From Ignelater luminosus (Eukaryota > Arthropoda > Insecta > Coleoptera > Elateridae): a DNA stretch of 64,000 nt. Below are positions 49,340 through 59,740 of the stretch, piece by piece; the stretch's first letter is position 1, and every line of letters starts with the position of its first letter. The stretch lies in contig VTPC01002484.1 of the NCBI GenBank assembly GCA_011009095.1, positions 27,278 through 91,277 on the forward strand, read 5' to 3'. Both the position numbers and the translations under genes were made by a program. The notes below the pieces were generated by a model, which did no database searches, was not told the DNA's origin, and worked only from the letters and a program-made list of their open reading frames with translations.

Positions 49340-49601
49340 ATGAATTGAGCAGTATCGCAAAGTCCTCCTAGATGTCTCCAGAGAAACAGACAGAGCATTT
49401 TATATCAGAGAGTTATTTAGGTGATTGTTTTATAAATCACCGAAGTAAAAATTTATGTAGAGCTGAAAAATTCCCTGTAGCAACATATCTCAGCAAAATT
49501 TGTTAATTTACTAATATTTACCAGCATAATTAAATTTCATAAAGTAATATATCAAACGCTTGCCGATATGTAAAGTGTAAAACTCGAAAACAAAAAATAA
49601 A
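49340..49601 (+). other. Candidate terminal exon 4
   Basis: It follows acceptor AAAATTTTTTAG and a 54-nt intron (49286-49339), the typical minimal size in insects. Joined to candidate exon 3 it reads DELSSIAKSS and then a TAG stop at 49369-49371. The rest would be 3' untranslated sequence, with AATAAA at 49596-49601. The product is unknown, and upstream coding exons were not found. Confidence 0.3.
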
Positions 49602-51359
49602 CTGAACTTGCTATGATAAAAAAAATAACAGATATAAACAAACTAAAACAAGTTTATAAATAATAAAATATTCATATACTTATTGCAAGCTTGGTTTGCC
49701 TATATCTCAATTTTTAATGAAAATGTTTACAATAAAAAAATACGAAAAATTAGTCAACTTGCTCAATTAGAAATTTTATTATAGAAAAAAAAACAAATTT
49801 TAATTTATAAACTACGGTAATCTCTATTTCTTATCAATTATATTATTAATTTAATTTACTATTTAATAAAATAATTTATATTTAATACAAATTTAAAAAG
49901 AACATAACATTTAATAGTTTTAAATGACTCAACTTTTATTTCACCCTATAATTTATTGCTGAAAATATAAAAGCTCTGGTTGTACCGCCATCTCACTGGA
50001 AGTAGCCGAACGATTCAAAGCTTGAGCTTTTTTGTTCCTAATAATAAATAGCAACCTTCAGCTACTTTGGTATGTTGAAACTTGAAAGTAGTACAGGACA
50101 GGTTGGTTGATTTAACAGGATGGAGTTTTATATTTTTTCTTATTATATGAAATTTATTCATTAATTGTGCCTGCTATGAAAATATAAATAATAAGGAATA
50201 TGACAGGTTAATTACTTTAAAACAAGGAAATTTAATTGAAGGCAATATTTCTTCTTTTTAAAATTTAGTAAAAAATAAAAGTAAGAGAAAAAGTAAGTTC
50301 ACTTTCTTAAATAGAATAAAAAGTATAAGTATGCAATAAAAACGAAAACAAAAATATCAAAAAACTTGTTTTGGTATTTTAATGAGGAATTTTCTATTCA
50401 TTCATTCATTCATTCATTGACTCATTAATATTCATTTTCTTTGGATACGTTATTATTCATTTACTAGACTAATTTTAGCATCTGAAGTTTAATTAAAGAA
50501 GTTGTTTGTACTAGAAGTTTTTCCTAAACAATAAGGAGTTTTCTGTATACATAAACATAGATAAATAAATAACCAAAGGTGAAATTCTTATTTTATGCCG
50601 TTTATCGCACCCATATTGCATTTAAAAATTATTAATTCAGTATCAATATTTATCAATTTGACAACTTATTTGGTTCTTATCTAATCTTACTAAATAATAT
50701 TTCCTTAAAAAAATATTTCCGGAAACTCCAATAGAGGTCTTCCAAGTTGTTTTTATATTTGAAATTTTAAGTCTTACTTATTTTGTTTTCTGGATCCTAC
50801 TTTTAAGTAATAAAAAATAATAAAACTCACGGAAAGTCTTTCGTCTCAAGAATTTCCTTATGTTCTTAGTATTTTAAATTTGTTAAAGTTTCGGAAATGG
50901 AAATGTCTTTGTACAAGGGAGTGATAACACAGATTTTGTGAGAATTGGGTTTGTAAAACATAATCTCGAGTTCTAATTATTTTAGTGTACCTGCTGTGAA
51001 TCGCATAAACCAATTTCGTTATTACGCGTACACATGGATGCTCTCATTCTTAAGACATCTTTCTGAATAGAGTACTTATCTGTCTTCAAATAGACAAGGC
51101 GTGTTATTTTCACATAAATTAAATACTTCAGGAAATTGTTGTTTGTTAAATGGAATTATATTTCAATATTTTTGAATAATTTAATTTAATGCTTCAATTT
51201 TTGTGGTAAGATGTTTGGAACATTACATAATTTTGGTTATAGTGCTTGTCCTCTAAGGTTCCTTAAAATCCGTGATAAAGACTTGCATTTTTGCTGATAT
51301 GGTGACAACACTGATTTTAAACATTACCGTGTCCAAGATGTAGTTGCTTTTAAAAGACA
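49602..51359. other. Very AT-rich non-coding stretch
   Basis: Nothing recognised apart from the ATTC microsatellite listed separately. Confidence 0.5.
50396..50419 (+). repeat. (ATTC)n microsatellite
   Basis: Nearly six ATTC repeats in a row, followed by a related GACTCATTAATATTCATT tail. Confidence 0.95.
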
Positions 51360-54290
51360 GTAATCTTGGAAAATCAAAGATTAAAATGAAGACAAAAATT
51401 GATCATTGATTCATCTCTTTGATTTCTGAAAATCCATAACTCCGAAACGGATTGCCCAAAACTCATGAGTTAAGTTTTTCTTGACTATGACTTCATGTAA
51501 ATTCTTGATGAGAATCTGTACTTTTGGAAATATATCAGAAAGAGCAATTTTAGCACGATCGTCTTCGAAATATGGTTGCTCAAAATATAAAGAGAAAGTC
51601 ATAATGAGGCCAAAAGCTAACGAAAGCTTGCTTCAAGAAATTTACAACGATTCCAAGTCTGACCCTGCACACCAAAAACAACAAAACGAGAGTTTAACGA
51701 TGACTGTTTATCGTTTAGCTGGATTCCCAAAAAACCATAAGTCCAGAAAAAATTACCCAAAAGATCTGAAAAAACTATTTGTCTCTCTCTGTATAATCAA
51801 AATTTACAACCTTGCGAAAGTCAAAGATCAAAATGAGTGCAGAAATTGATCGAATGAAAGCTTGTTTCGAGAAACCTATAACGATTTTAAATTTGGTCTT
51901 GTAGATCAAAATCGACAATTTAAAAACGTCTCCTTGTCATTTCCTGAGATTTTCAAAAATCTACAATTGCTTGGCAATTTGCCGAAACGATTTTAAAAAA
52001 GTATTTGTTTTATCGTCTGTATAACAAACATAACATGACTTTAAGACAAAAATCAAATGATTGCAAATATGTATCAGAAGGAAGCTTGTCTCAAGGAATT
52101 TACAGTCACTCTGGTCATTTTTTGAGATTTTCTAAAATCTATAGCTACGAGACAAATTGTTTAAAAGATTTTTAAAAGTATTTCTTTCATCCTCTGTCTA
52201 ATAAACATAACATGACTTTAAGAAAGCCGAAAATCAAAATAATTGCAAAAGTCTATCAGAAGGAAGCTTGTTTCACGGAATTTATAATCTTTCTGGTTAT
52301 TTTCTGAAATTTTCAAAAATGTATAACTGCGAGACAAATTGACTAAAAGACTTTAAAAAAATATTTGTTTCATCCTTTGTATAACATGGCTTTCAGAAAG
52401 CCAAAAATTAAAAAAGTTGCAAAAGTCTATCAAAAGAAAGCTTGTTTCAAGGAATTTATAATCACTCTAAATTTGGTCCTTTACGCCGAAAACAGCAGTA
52501 TTACAGTTTAAACTTTACTACTTGCACAGCCAGACTGAAAGTTCAGATGCGACAATGTATGCATTGGGCCAATTTTGGTAAGAGTAAATTTCAACTTTGA
52601 TAGATCACCATCTGCATTATATTCACCTTGTTCCACCAAACATAGAATTATAAAGACGGGCTATCAGCACCTGATTTAGAAAGTAGCGTTTCTCTTGGTC
52701 GGGCAAAAAGCTAGAGAGCCTTGCTCATAACACTTGTCTTGTAGACAACTTGCCAACTTGAGATTTTATTTTTTTTTTAGAGCGGAATATTGCGAGAATT
52801 GCAAACGATTACGCATTGTTCTGTCATAGAGGCAATATTACAATTCTTCTGTCGTATTTTACAATATTTCGCGAAATTTTAATTCTAAATAAACTACCAA
52901 TGTTCTATCTTCCACTAATCGAATGTGTTGTGCAACAGTAATCTGTGATGAACTGTAAGCAGTTTAAATCAAAACAAAGAAGATGAACAGTGTTGTCAAA
53001 TTAAACATTTTGATCTAGAACAGTAAAGATAATTCTGCTGCTTACTTCTCATGTTTTGCAAAAATCCATAATTTTGGAATGAGTTACCCAAACGATTCAA
53101 AACAAATCTTCTTTTGATAATGAATATGTATAACCTAGAAAAAGTCAAAGATCAAACTGAAGGTAAAAGCTGACTAACATTTAAACAGTTTCATTTTTTG
53201 ATGTTTTCCCAAAAAGTCTATAAGAATATTTATTGAGATAAAAATTGATAAAGAAGATTTTCGTTAGAAGGAATTCCTAATCATTCTAAAACTGCAACAT
53301 GCAAGTATAAACATACACGATTTTGGGAAAACCAAAATGAGGGCAAAAATTGATTAAATAAAAACTTGGTATTAAGAATTTCTAATCATTTTAAGTTTGA
53401 TTCCGCAAAGAGCAACATAAGATAATATAAAGACAAAGTCCTATTGTCCTCCAGGTATGGAGGTATGATGATCAGTGCTTGTACGATTATTTGAACAAAT
53501 TTTGGGGAGACATTAGGACTTTATCTTTATATTACATTAAATACGAGGACATATAAGCCCCATTAAAAGTTAGGACAATTTTACATTTCCTACTTTGGAA
53601 ATATTAATATTTGAGCAACACAAGCGTTTAAAGATGGCTACTTGTTATTTTGTTGAATTTCAAAAACATCATGTTCAGAACCCAAAGGATCTAAACAAAG
53701 AATTCGTCTCCATCTCTCTGTATGATGGACATACATAAGCTTGGAAAAGTCAAAGATCAAAATGGGAGGAACAATTGATGAAATAACAACTTGTTTCAAC
53801 AAATTTCTAATAATTTCAAAGTTCAGCTTTGCATGTCGACAAAGAGCAGTTTTGAAAAATCCATAACTCCAGAACAAATTGCCTAAAAGATTCTGTTTCT
53901 GCATACTTGGTAAAAGTCACAGATCAAAATGAGAGTAAAAATTGATCACATAGAAGCTTGTTTTAAGGAATTTCTAATAAACTCAAATTTGGTTCTTCGT
54001 CAGAAACTACAATATGGGAGTTTAAAGATGACTACTTGTCATTGTTTGGAATTTTTGAAAGTACATAACTTAAGAACGAATTAACCAAGAGGTCTGGCAG
54101 ACACTTGTTTCTTTTTTGTGACCTTGGGAAAGCCAAAGACCAAAATTTGAAATAAAAATCTGCTTCAAAAAAATTACGATTCCCTTGAATGTTGAAAAAC
54201 GATAATAAATTAAAAAACGTACTCGTTATCTTTGGTAGCCTTCGATAATCCATACCTCTGAAAAAAATTGCCCAAAGTACGTGGAAAAGG
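51360..54290 (+). repeat. Diverged satellite-like tandem array, unit about 165-235 bp
   Basis: Ordered words recur many times. They are GTCAAAGATCAAAATGAG, then (A)AAATTGATC, then GAAAGCTTGTTTCAAGGAAT, then TTATAATCACTCTAAATTTGG, then GACTACTTGTCATT, then TTTTCAAAAATCTATAACT, then GACAAATTGCCTAAAAGA, then a TTGTTTCATCCTCTGTATAA-like word. The AGCTTG landmark is seen at about 51625, 51859, 52083, 52265, 52439 and 53965, with AACTTG variants at 53362 and 53789. The (CAAA)GATCAAAATGA word occurs near 51376, 51829, 53145, 53750 and 53916. I estimate about a dozen copies. Some units lack the TTTGG-to-CATT part. A stretch of about 0.55 kb (52510-53060) does not show the words and may be an insertion. 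All open frames inside, including 51481-51849, 53638-53904 and 54032-54376, come from the repeat. Confidence 0.8.
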
Positions 54291-54654
54291 TCGATTTGAC
54301 TTATTTCATGTCGTCTATCAACAAAACTTTCGATTTGTGCCCAAGATGACCTATTTATCTGTTTTGAAGGTACCATTAGCTAACAATGAATTTGTTTTCG
54401 TTTGGTTCTTCCTTCTATTGAGAAGTTTTATCATTACCAGAAAAATACACAATAGTCACATGCAGGGGATAATTGATACTGATTTCACATTGTAATGAGA
54501 TTATATGTCTCTTGGTGTTTCACATCGAAATTAACAATTTATCTTCAAAATGAAAAGAAAACCGAAAGCAAAGAGTTTTCATATCTGTAGATTAATGTCC
54601 GGATCGACGCAATATAAATGTTTTTAATGAGTATCATGTATTCTGTTTTGCCAG
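54291..54654. other. AT-rich non-coding stretch
   Basis: Edge of the tandem array, then ordinary AT-rich DNA. Confidence 0.45.
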
Positions 54655-54695
54655 ATAGCATTTCTGAGTTGGAGAAAGCATGCCCTGATGCTCAT
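54655..54695 (+). other. Candidate micro-exon (SISELEKACPDAH)
   Basis: 41 bp between a good acceptor (TTCTGTTTTGCCAG) and a good donor (CAT|GTAAGAGA). Entering in phase 1 it reads xAT and then SISELEKACPDAH, leaving in phase 0. The other two frames contain stops. The local sequence is GC-richer than its surroundings and the peptide looks protein-like, but I cannot name the gene. If real, the window lies inside an intron-rich gene on the plus strand. Confidence 0.35.
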
Positions 54696-55816
54696 GTAAG
54701 AGAATGAATCTGAACTAAAACAAGTAGTCGGATTGTGCGCAGGTGGAATTGTGATAAGACAAACTGTGTAAGTGTAAGCCTAATTGTATTGGTCAGATTT
54801 TATAAGTCACAATGACCTATAGTCGACCAAACCTAACTTTCTCAAGGTGTCCAATTAGAGCACAATTCTTTAATTTAAAAACTAAACAGCGATCGGAATC
54901 TTCTTGTAAAAGATACAGAAAATCTAAAAAATTCTCATTTAGGGCTACAAGTTGCTAGAATAGAACTTTTGAGTATAACTGTCTAGATACATAGTGAAGA
55001 AGGGTCATAGAAGTAGTAACTGGATGGTCTTTGTGATAATGATAACTAATACTACATGCATTATATTTTTGAACCAAACTTCTTGAGATAAAACTAATGG
55101 TTAGTACATTATGACTTACACAATTTTTGATGAAAACGGAGAATTTAAACCGATTCTTTGTCTGACAAGTATAGGTAGGCAAGATTAAAGATCCTTTGCT
55201 AAACAACTGCATTTCCATTGATTTAAAACCAAGAAAACTTACACTCAAACCTGTTCATAGTAACAAAGTCTAACATTATGTTATGCTATCGTTATGGTAG
55301 AGACAGTTCCTAAAATCTGCATCATCAAAACAGAAAAGTCATATCAGACAAGATATTTCTAGTTAGAAAGGGGAAAAGGTGTCAAGTAAGGCAAGAACCA
55401 GCTCATCTTATCTTCTTTTATCTTTTGTCTAAAATTAATGTCAGTTTGAAACTAACAGGTGAGAAGAGAAGAAGAATTGTTCCAAATTTAAACTGAATAT
55501 CTGACTGTCTTGTCTAATACCATATAAAATTTCCATCCAATTCTATCATTTTTTACCTATTAACCATACTTATGTCATCTAGGTGCCAGTTGATGATAGT
55601 TTTTGAAAATCAATCAAAATAAGAAAGAATCAATGCGCTAATAGCGGCACATTTAAGCAAAACGAATCTTGTGCCATTTAAATTTTCTTTATATCAGCGA
55701 AGTTATAAAAGGAAGCATTAATTTGTCAATCGTAAATTTTAATCTATTTCTATATTCCCATTAACTTTACAATTTCACAAGTCTCGTAATCTTCAGGAGT
55801 TATTTATTGTTTCCAG
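54696..55816. other. AT-rich non-coding stretch
   Basis: It would be an intron if the two flanking candidate exons are real. Nothing else recognised. Confidence 0.4.
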
Positions 55817-55864
55817 ATAGTATACGAAATTTGTCAACAAGATGGTGATGCCAGTGATGCCAAA
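55817..55864 (+). other. Candidate micro-exon (IVYEICQQDGDASDAK)
   Basis: 48 bp after acceptor TTTATTGTTTCCAG, ending before a weaker donor AAA|GTATGCC. It is open in phase 0 for 16 codons (IVYEICQQDGDASDAK), which fits the phase at the end of the candidate exon at 54655-54695. Two other readings contain stops or change frame. Weak evidence on its own. Confidence 0.18.
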
Positions 55865-56439
55865 GTATGCCAAAGATATGATATATTTTGCAATATAAGT
55901 AAATTGATTTAAAATCGCGTCTATTCAAATCAATATATTCGTACTATAGGTGTAATGTAAACAAATCAGCTTGAACCTGCATCAATCTGATTTTTAATCA
56001 CACCGTGCAATAGTATAAATAATAAGTTGTTAATGAGAAAACTTCACAGTTTGGAAATTGCAAAATACATAAATAGAAACATCTTCCACAAAGTTTATTG
56101 CTTTTTATTAAGAACTTGATGATAATCTCAATTGAAAAATAAAGGATGCGTCCTTGAATTAAAGGTAAGTGAAACCATACTAAATAAAGTCAGTTCCCTT
56201 TTAGTAAAATAATTAAATAATTTCTATTTTAAATACTACCCACGCATCCGATTATAACGGCAAGAAAAATATTTTTTGTAATAAAAACAAACAGAAAACA
56301 ACGTCAAGAAATTATAATAAAAGAAGAACGCTAAATTAGAATCCCATTTATCGAGTTTTCAAATTCAACATTTTGTCACAACGTTTTAAGTGGTTTTTGA
56401 AGTGAACAGCATAAATAATAATTGCTTAATTACTCCGTC
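55865..56439. other. AT-rich non-coding stretch
   Basis: It contains a strong donor-like AAAG|GTAAGTGA at about 56163, without a clear matching acceptor. Nothing else recognised. Confidence 0.4.
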
Positions 56440-57200
56440 ATCTAAAGATAGAATCCCGGCAACGTGTTCAAGAAACACAAATTGGCAGGGGCATCTAAAT
56501 GAATGGTTTATGGCACACAAATGTCGTCAAATAATTATATCCGTTGAGTGTTCTATATTTTCAGTTTCCCTCTTTGAAAGACGTTTCTCTTTGTTATTCT
56601 TTAATTAACGAAGTGTCCTTTCATTTGAATGTCTCGCGGCAGACCATCTTCTAATTGAATGAAAATAATTAAACTCCCTTGATACATTGAAATTTTTATT
56701 GAAAATTCAATTTTAAATGAAATTTCTTAAATTGACTAATTACTTGTTGTAAACACTGGTTTAAACTCTGCATACGTTTACGTGAACATAATTTAGTGCT
56801 GTATAGAGCCGAACATGAAAGTGCAATGTGATCTCTTGCACATGTGGACAATTGCATCACGACCTCCTGTCAAGCTTGATCTATGGAGCTATAAAGCAGA
56901 TGCTTTGGCACCGTGAACAAAGAGCCTGGCTGGGTCAGTAGATGAGGACCATCTTGAAATTTATGCTAGTGTGACATGTGCGTTCCACTACATAAATGCA
57001 ATTTGAGGTTGGAATTACAAATTGTTGTTATAAGTCATTGGAGACTTATACAAATGGGTAGTTGAAATTTCTTGTACAGGTAAATGGGACCATTTCTCAT
57101 ATGCTAAAAACCGTAAAGTACGGAGAGGTCGTAAATCGCGTAAACCTTTCAAGAGGGCACAACCAGGGTGTGTAAATCAAAAGGTCACCAACTGCTACAA
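56440..57200. promoter_or_regulatory. Moderately GC-richer stretch, candidate regulatory DNA
   Basis: Three GC-richer segments (56440-56640, 56800-56990 and 57110-57200) separated by AT-rich DNA. The last contains GTAAACC (Fox-like) and paired GGTCGTAAA / CCGTAAAG words. No gene recognised. Low confidence. Confidence 0.18.
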
Positions 57201-57684
57201 AATATATTGCGATTATTTAATAAGTTTTATTGAAATTTTTACGAAAAATTAACTTGCCTGAGAGTAGCAAGATTTACAATTCCTAAATATATCTCTTCTT
57301 ACGGATGCTTACACTCACTCAGACATTTAAATCGAATGAGCAAACTTAAGGCTTTATAACTAACCCGCAAAACTTAGCTGGGAATTTCTAGTCTTATTAT
57401 GGTGTTATTGTAAAAGATATCTTGATGGAATCTTTAACAAAGCGCATAGAAAGATAAATGTTGCATCTACCCTAGTATTTTCAAAGATGAGAAATAAATT
57501 TGCAAAAAACCAAAGTTTTTGGACGACTTCAATTTTAATTTATGGGAACAGAATTTTTGAAAAAATCTCTCTGAGATTGTGTGACAATTATTTTTCTATG
57601 CACTTTATTAAAAACCCGATTAAGATATCTTTAGAAATAACGCAATAAAATTGTCGAGTAAAAGTCAAGTTATTTTTCGTGGAC
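57201..57684. other. AT-rich non-coding stretch
   Basis: Nothing recognised. The 88-codon minus frame 57588-57854 crosses the palindromes described next and matches no family. Confidence 0.45.
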
Positions 57685-57716
57685 GGCCCGCGGGCCAAAA
57701 GCGAGCTGTACAGCTC
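57685..57716. repeat. Two adjacent perfect palindromes
   Basis: GGCCCGCGGGCC (12 bp, 57685-57696) and GAGCTGTACAGCTC (14 bp, 57703-57716) lie 6 bp apart in otherwise AT-rich DNA. GGCCCGCGGGCC-type strings, often preceded by CGTGGACG or GTGCG, occur near the ends of some hAT elements, so this may be a hAT subterminal fragment. A dimeric protein-binding site is the alternative. Confidence 0.55.
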
Positions 57717-58627
57717 AGGAAGAGGTTTATACAACCCGCCAAAACATTTGAAAATTGTGAAACAAAATTTTAACTTTTCTTTTTTGTTTTCGTTTGACTC
57801 TTCATAAAAGCTTTTCCATTCCCACGTCCCATAAATACCATCCATCGATTGCAAAATAAGAATTTAAAATGAGCGATAATTTATCTCTTCAGATGCAGTG
57901 AGAAAATAAAGCAATATCTCATAGCGTAGTATTAACGGTCTAAACAGCCATTAAGTGAGGTTATGATTCAAACTTGTTAATTTCCAGTTAATTCATAAAA
58001 TTCATTAATGTAGATATATAAGCTATAAGCTCTTTAAACATAAATATTTATAAATTTATAAACCTAATTACTTCAGTAGCAATCTGAGTAAATCATTATT
58101 CAATCATTGCTTTAAATTATTTATCACGAGATTAAAGTAAGTCAGTAACAGATAAAAATAGCAGATACGTATGTAAGCTTTCCTCAGTTTACATAATAAC
58201 CAACCAAGCTACTACATGTAGTAAACAGAGTTTTCTAGCAATATGTTTACTTAAATATCAATTGCATGAAACTACTAAATGGTTTTGTGCTATTACATCC
58301 TAATTTAAATGCGTGAAATTTAGTTTAATAATGCCCAGTATAAAAGGAACTCTTGTTTGTCATGAGACTGTCTTATCTCAGTTATAGGAACATATTCTTT
58401 TTGGGTTTTCAACCTGTCTCTGGTGCCCAATGTAATATATTAAAATTTATGAAAAAGAAATTAAAATCTTGACACTTGCAACAATTTTTATAATGCCCTG
58501 TACAATCATACAGCTTCGAGAATTTTAGTATTTAGTTTTATACAAAATCTCTTTGCTGTTTACATAAGTAAGAAGTAATGTAACGCGCCACCAATTGAAT
58601 ATACCAGAGAAGTCTTGAACGGTCTAG
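57717..58627. other. AT-rich non-coding stretch
   Basis: No gene recognised. TGTAACGCGCCACC at about 58578 resembles the start of some gypsy LTRs but has no partner that I can find. Confidence 0.4.
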
Positions 58628-59276
58628 GCGTCGCGACCGTCGAATGTCGGAATAGGCGCCGCCCTGTCTCAAGTTCAAGATGGGCAAGAGAAGGTCATCG
58701 GCTATTTTAGCAAGATTCTGTCCAAGCCGGAGCGTAACTACTGTGTGACCCGTAGAAAAATGCTTGCAGTCGTAAAGTCCATCGAACATTTTCATCAGTA
58801 CCTCTATGGCCGAAGCTTCCTATTGAATACCGACCATTCTACACTCCAATGGCTGCTGAAGTTTAAAAATCCTGAAGGCCAAGTAGCAAGATGGTTCGAA
58901 AGGCTGCAAGAATATAACTTCGAGACTGAACATCGAGCTGGGTGTAGCCATCGCAACGCTAGAAGGCCATGCCCTGAAGATTGCAAACACTCGCGAATCG
59001 AAACTAAATGAATACCAAGTACGACGCACCACAGTTGTTGATGACCATTGGGAGCCCGAGGAAATTCAGAAAGACCAAGAAAGCGATCCTGACTTACGCT
59101 TGGTATTGGAGTGGAAGACAGTGGATCGTAGACCGGCGTGGGAAGAAATAGCCCAATACGGCTCGATTGTGAAAGCGTATTGGGCACAATGGGACTCACT
59201 GAGAGTCCAAGATGGTTTCCTAAAGAGAGTTTTAGTAATGAGAAAAAAAGTTAAAGAGGAAGTTGATGGATTATAA
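58628..59276 (+). pseudogene. Ty3/gypsy pol remnant: RNase H to integrase linker
   Basis: The frame 58628-59011 reads SNVGIGAALSQVQDGQEK, then YFSKILSKPERNYCVTRRKM, then FLLNTDHSTLQWLLKFKNPE, then GQVARWFERLQEYNFETEHR. This is the RNase H domain of Ty3/gypsy polyproteins, with TDH motif intact. A frameshift near 58960 moves to the frame ending at 59276, which reads DDHWEPEEIQKDQESDPDL and KAYWAQWDSLRVQDGFLKR, the region leading into the integrase zinc-binding domain. The reverse transcriptase proper is absent upstream and the integrase core is absent downstream. The sequence is less decayed than the LINE copies, which suggests a younger insertion. It sits directly before a gag-protease piece in the same orientation, the reverse of normal order. 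Confidence 0.88.
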
Positions 59277-59287
59277 TTATATATAAA

Positions 59288-59740
59288 AAATATGACGAAC
59301 TACAACAAAAGTTGGAAGAACAGAGATCGAAGAAAGTAAGACTACAGTGCTGGAGATGCGGTGAGCAGGGTCATCTAAGAAGAAATTGCACCAAGAGTGG
59401 TACAGCTAGGAATAACCAGCATCAAGAGAAACTAGTGTGGGTTAATGTAGAGGGGCGAACATCGACCTCCTTAAGTCATGTCCCGGAAACTACCATTCAA
59501 GTGGCTTCGTTACGGTATCAACCAGACAGTTTTTACATCTATGGCAGTATTTTTGGGAAGACATGTTCGTTATTGATCGACATGGGAGCAACAAAGACAA
59601 TAATCCGTCCTGATGTTGTTGAAGATAGAGAGCTACAATCATCAAGAATCCGGTTGATAACAGCTACGGTTGAGCATGCCGATTTTCTTGGGGAACTGAT
59701 GGTGGAGATGGGAATTGGTTTCTGGAAATGGATTTGTTGA
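59288..59740 (+). pseudogene. Ty3/gypsy gag zinc knuckle plus protease remnant
   Basis: It reads YDELQQKLEEQRSKK, then the CCHC zinc knuckle CWRCGEQGHLRRNC (C-x2-C-x4-H-x4-C, complete), which binds RNA in gag. A linker follows, then the aspartic protease start GKTCSLLIDMGATKTIIRPD. The protease active site is normally D-[ST]-G-A. Here it is DMGA, so the enzyme would be dead even if expressed. Soon after MVEMGIG the frame is lost, and a downstream block (FLEMDLLK, about 59720) lies in another frame. No initiator ATG is present (a TTG lies at 59312) and upstream gag is missing. Confidence 0.85.

Noticed and set aside
51481-51849. 122-codon frame, with others at 53638-53904 and 54032-54376
   Set aside because: All lie within the tandem array. 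Related repeat units open and close in different frames, so they are repeat by-products.
58804-59199. 131-codon minus-strand frame and the overlapping 58820-59032 frame
   Set aside because: Both are antisense shadows of the Ty3/gypsy RNase H and integrase-linker coding sequence.
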